A stretch of 23,120 bases of DNA from CAZYJD01 sp964647785 (GTDB taxonomy: Bacteria; Bacteroidota; Bacteroidia; NS11-12g; UBA9320): assembly GCA_964647785.1 (NCBI GenBank), contig CAZYJD010000028.1:1-23120 (forward strand). Reading direction: 5' to 3'. Both the position numbers and the translations under genes were made by a program. Under the pieces are notes generated by a model. The model saw only the letters and a program-made list of their open reading frames with translations. It did no database searches and was not told the DNA's origin. This document shows, piece after piece, positions 22,488-23,120 of the stretch (positions are counted from its first letter, which is position 1; each line of letters begins with the position of its first letter).

Positions 22488-23120
22488 CTCAACCTCGGTA
22501 ACTCGTCCATTCTTTGTCTGGAATATGGTGCCGGGATATTTGTTGATGAGTCGGTAATCGTGCGTAGCCATCAAGATAGCCGTGCCTTTTTCACTGATAT
22601 TTCTAAGCAGGTTCATGATTTCATCGCTCACATCGGGGTCTAAATTTCCCGTGGGTTCATCAGCCAGAATAATTTCGGGATCATTCAACAAAGCCCTGGC
22701 AACAACAACCCGTTGCTGTTCTCCTCCGCTGAGCTCATGAGGCATTTTGTAGCCTTTTGCACCCAGGCCAACGAGGTTCAGCACTTCATCAATTCTTTTT
22801 TGCTTCAATTTGCGGTCTTTCCAGCCTGTGGCTTTGAGCACAAAGTCGAGATTGTCTTCTACCGATCTATCGGTGAGTAGTTGAAAATCCTGGAACACAA
22901 TACCAATCTTTCTACGGAGAAAGGGGATTTCCTTTTTCCGAAGCCCGTTGAGCTGATAACCGGCAATTTCACCTGCCCCTTTTTGCAGGGGCAATTCGGC
23001 GTATAGGGTTTTTAGTAGGCTGCTTTTTCCACTCCCGGTGCGACCAATGAGATAACAAAAAGAGCCCTGTTGAATTTGCAGATTTACATCACTTAATACC
23101 AAAGTGTGATTTTGCTGAAA
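22476..23120 (-). CDS. ftsE: FtsE, cell division ATP-binding protein, 5' end cut by window edge
   Basis: FtsE is the ATPase that works with FtsX to control peptidoglycan hydrolases at the division site. The visible 214 residues lack only a short N-terminus: the reading frame stays open to the window edge, so the TTG at 23102 is not the true start. Seen are Walker A GRTGSGKSS, Q-loop FQDFQLL, signature LSGGEQQR, Walker B IILADEPTGNLD and the switch His in MATHDYRL. The FLRRKIGIVFQDFQLLTDRSVEDN segment is characteristic of FtsE, but LolD and MacB ATPases are close relatives. Its last 12 bases overlap the convergent methyltransferase. Confidence 0.88.
   Translation of the reverse strand, partial: FQQNHTLVLSDVNLQIQQGSFCYLIGRTGSGKSSLLKTLYAELPLQKGAGEIAGYQLNGLRKKEIPFLRRKIGIVFQDFQLLTDRSVEDNLDFVLKATGWKDRKLKQKRIDEVLNLVGLGAKGYKMPHELSGGEQQRVVVARALLNDPEIILADEPTGNLDPDVSDEIMNLLRNISEKGTAILMATHDYRLINKYPGTIFQTKNGRVTEVESAI

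Noticed and set aside
1..23120. CRISPR, tRNA, rRNA, insertion sequences, phage or toxin-antitoxin genes
   Set aside because: I looked for spaced repeats, cloverleaf sequences, transposase motifs and small paired genes and found none that held up.

Overview
The window looks like an ordinary stretch of a Bacteroidota chromosome, most likely Flavobacteriales-like. The evidence is a DUF4835/PorD-type protein linked to type IX secretion, the small DUF4295 protein next to ribosomal L28 and L33, a Bacteroidota-type omega subunit, a BshC homologue, and several TAnnTTTG-type -7 promoter boxes. Starts lack clear Shine-Dalgarno sequences and leaders look short. I saw no tRNA, rRNA, CRISPR array, insertion sequence, integrase or prophage gene. 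No stretch over 300 bases lacks a gene; the largest gap is about 245 bases (5131-5375).

Layout. (1) 1-5130, minus strand: an MsbA-like ABC exporter, an alpha-oxoamine synthase (PLP enzyme joining an acyl-CoA to an amino acid), a membrane-anchored helix-hairpin-helix protein and an acyl-CoA dehydrogenase cut by the window edge. (2) 5376-10622, plus strand: a very compact run of bamD, rpoZ, coaBC, a PorD/DUF4835 protein, an RluA-type pseudouridine synthase and a secreted alpha/beta hydrolase, with 8-20 base overlaps at three junctions. (3) 10660-13040, plus strand: carA and eno, ended by a clear intrinsic terminator. (4) 13109-17656, minus strand: rpmB, rpmG and DUF4295 with a promoter and their own terminator, then ftsY, rimO and bshC packed with 4-base or 2-base junctions. 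(5) 17698-20187: a NamZ-like exo-muramidase (minus) divergent from a LolC/LolE-like permease (plus). (6) 20184-21739, minus strand: rnhB, a small outer-membrane beta-barrel protein and a 56-residue cysteine-rich DUF5522 protein. (7) 21753-23120: a SAM methyltransferase (plus) converging on the 3' part of ftsE (minus).

The common thread is housekeeping plus cell-envelope work: BamD folds outer-membrane proteins, PorD belongs to type IX secretion, the LolCE-like permease and lipoproteins concern lipoprotein traffic, NamZ trims peptidoglycan sugars, and the exporter plus oxoamine synthase may make and move an unusual lipid. FtsY, omega, L28, L33, RimO, the pseudouridine synthase and RNase HII are core information-processing functions. 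I did not find a convincing new system. The items most worth a second look are the DUF5522 / beta-barrel / rnhB unit, the possible lipid synthesis-export pair, and the promoter set with very short leaders.
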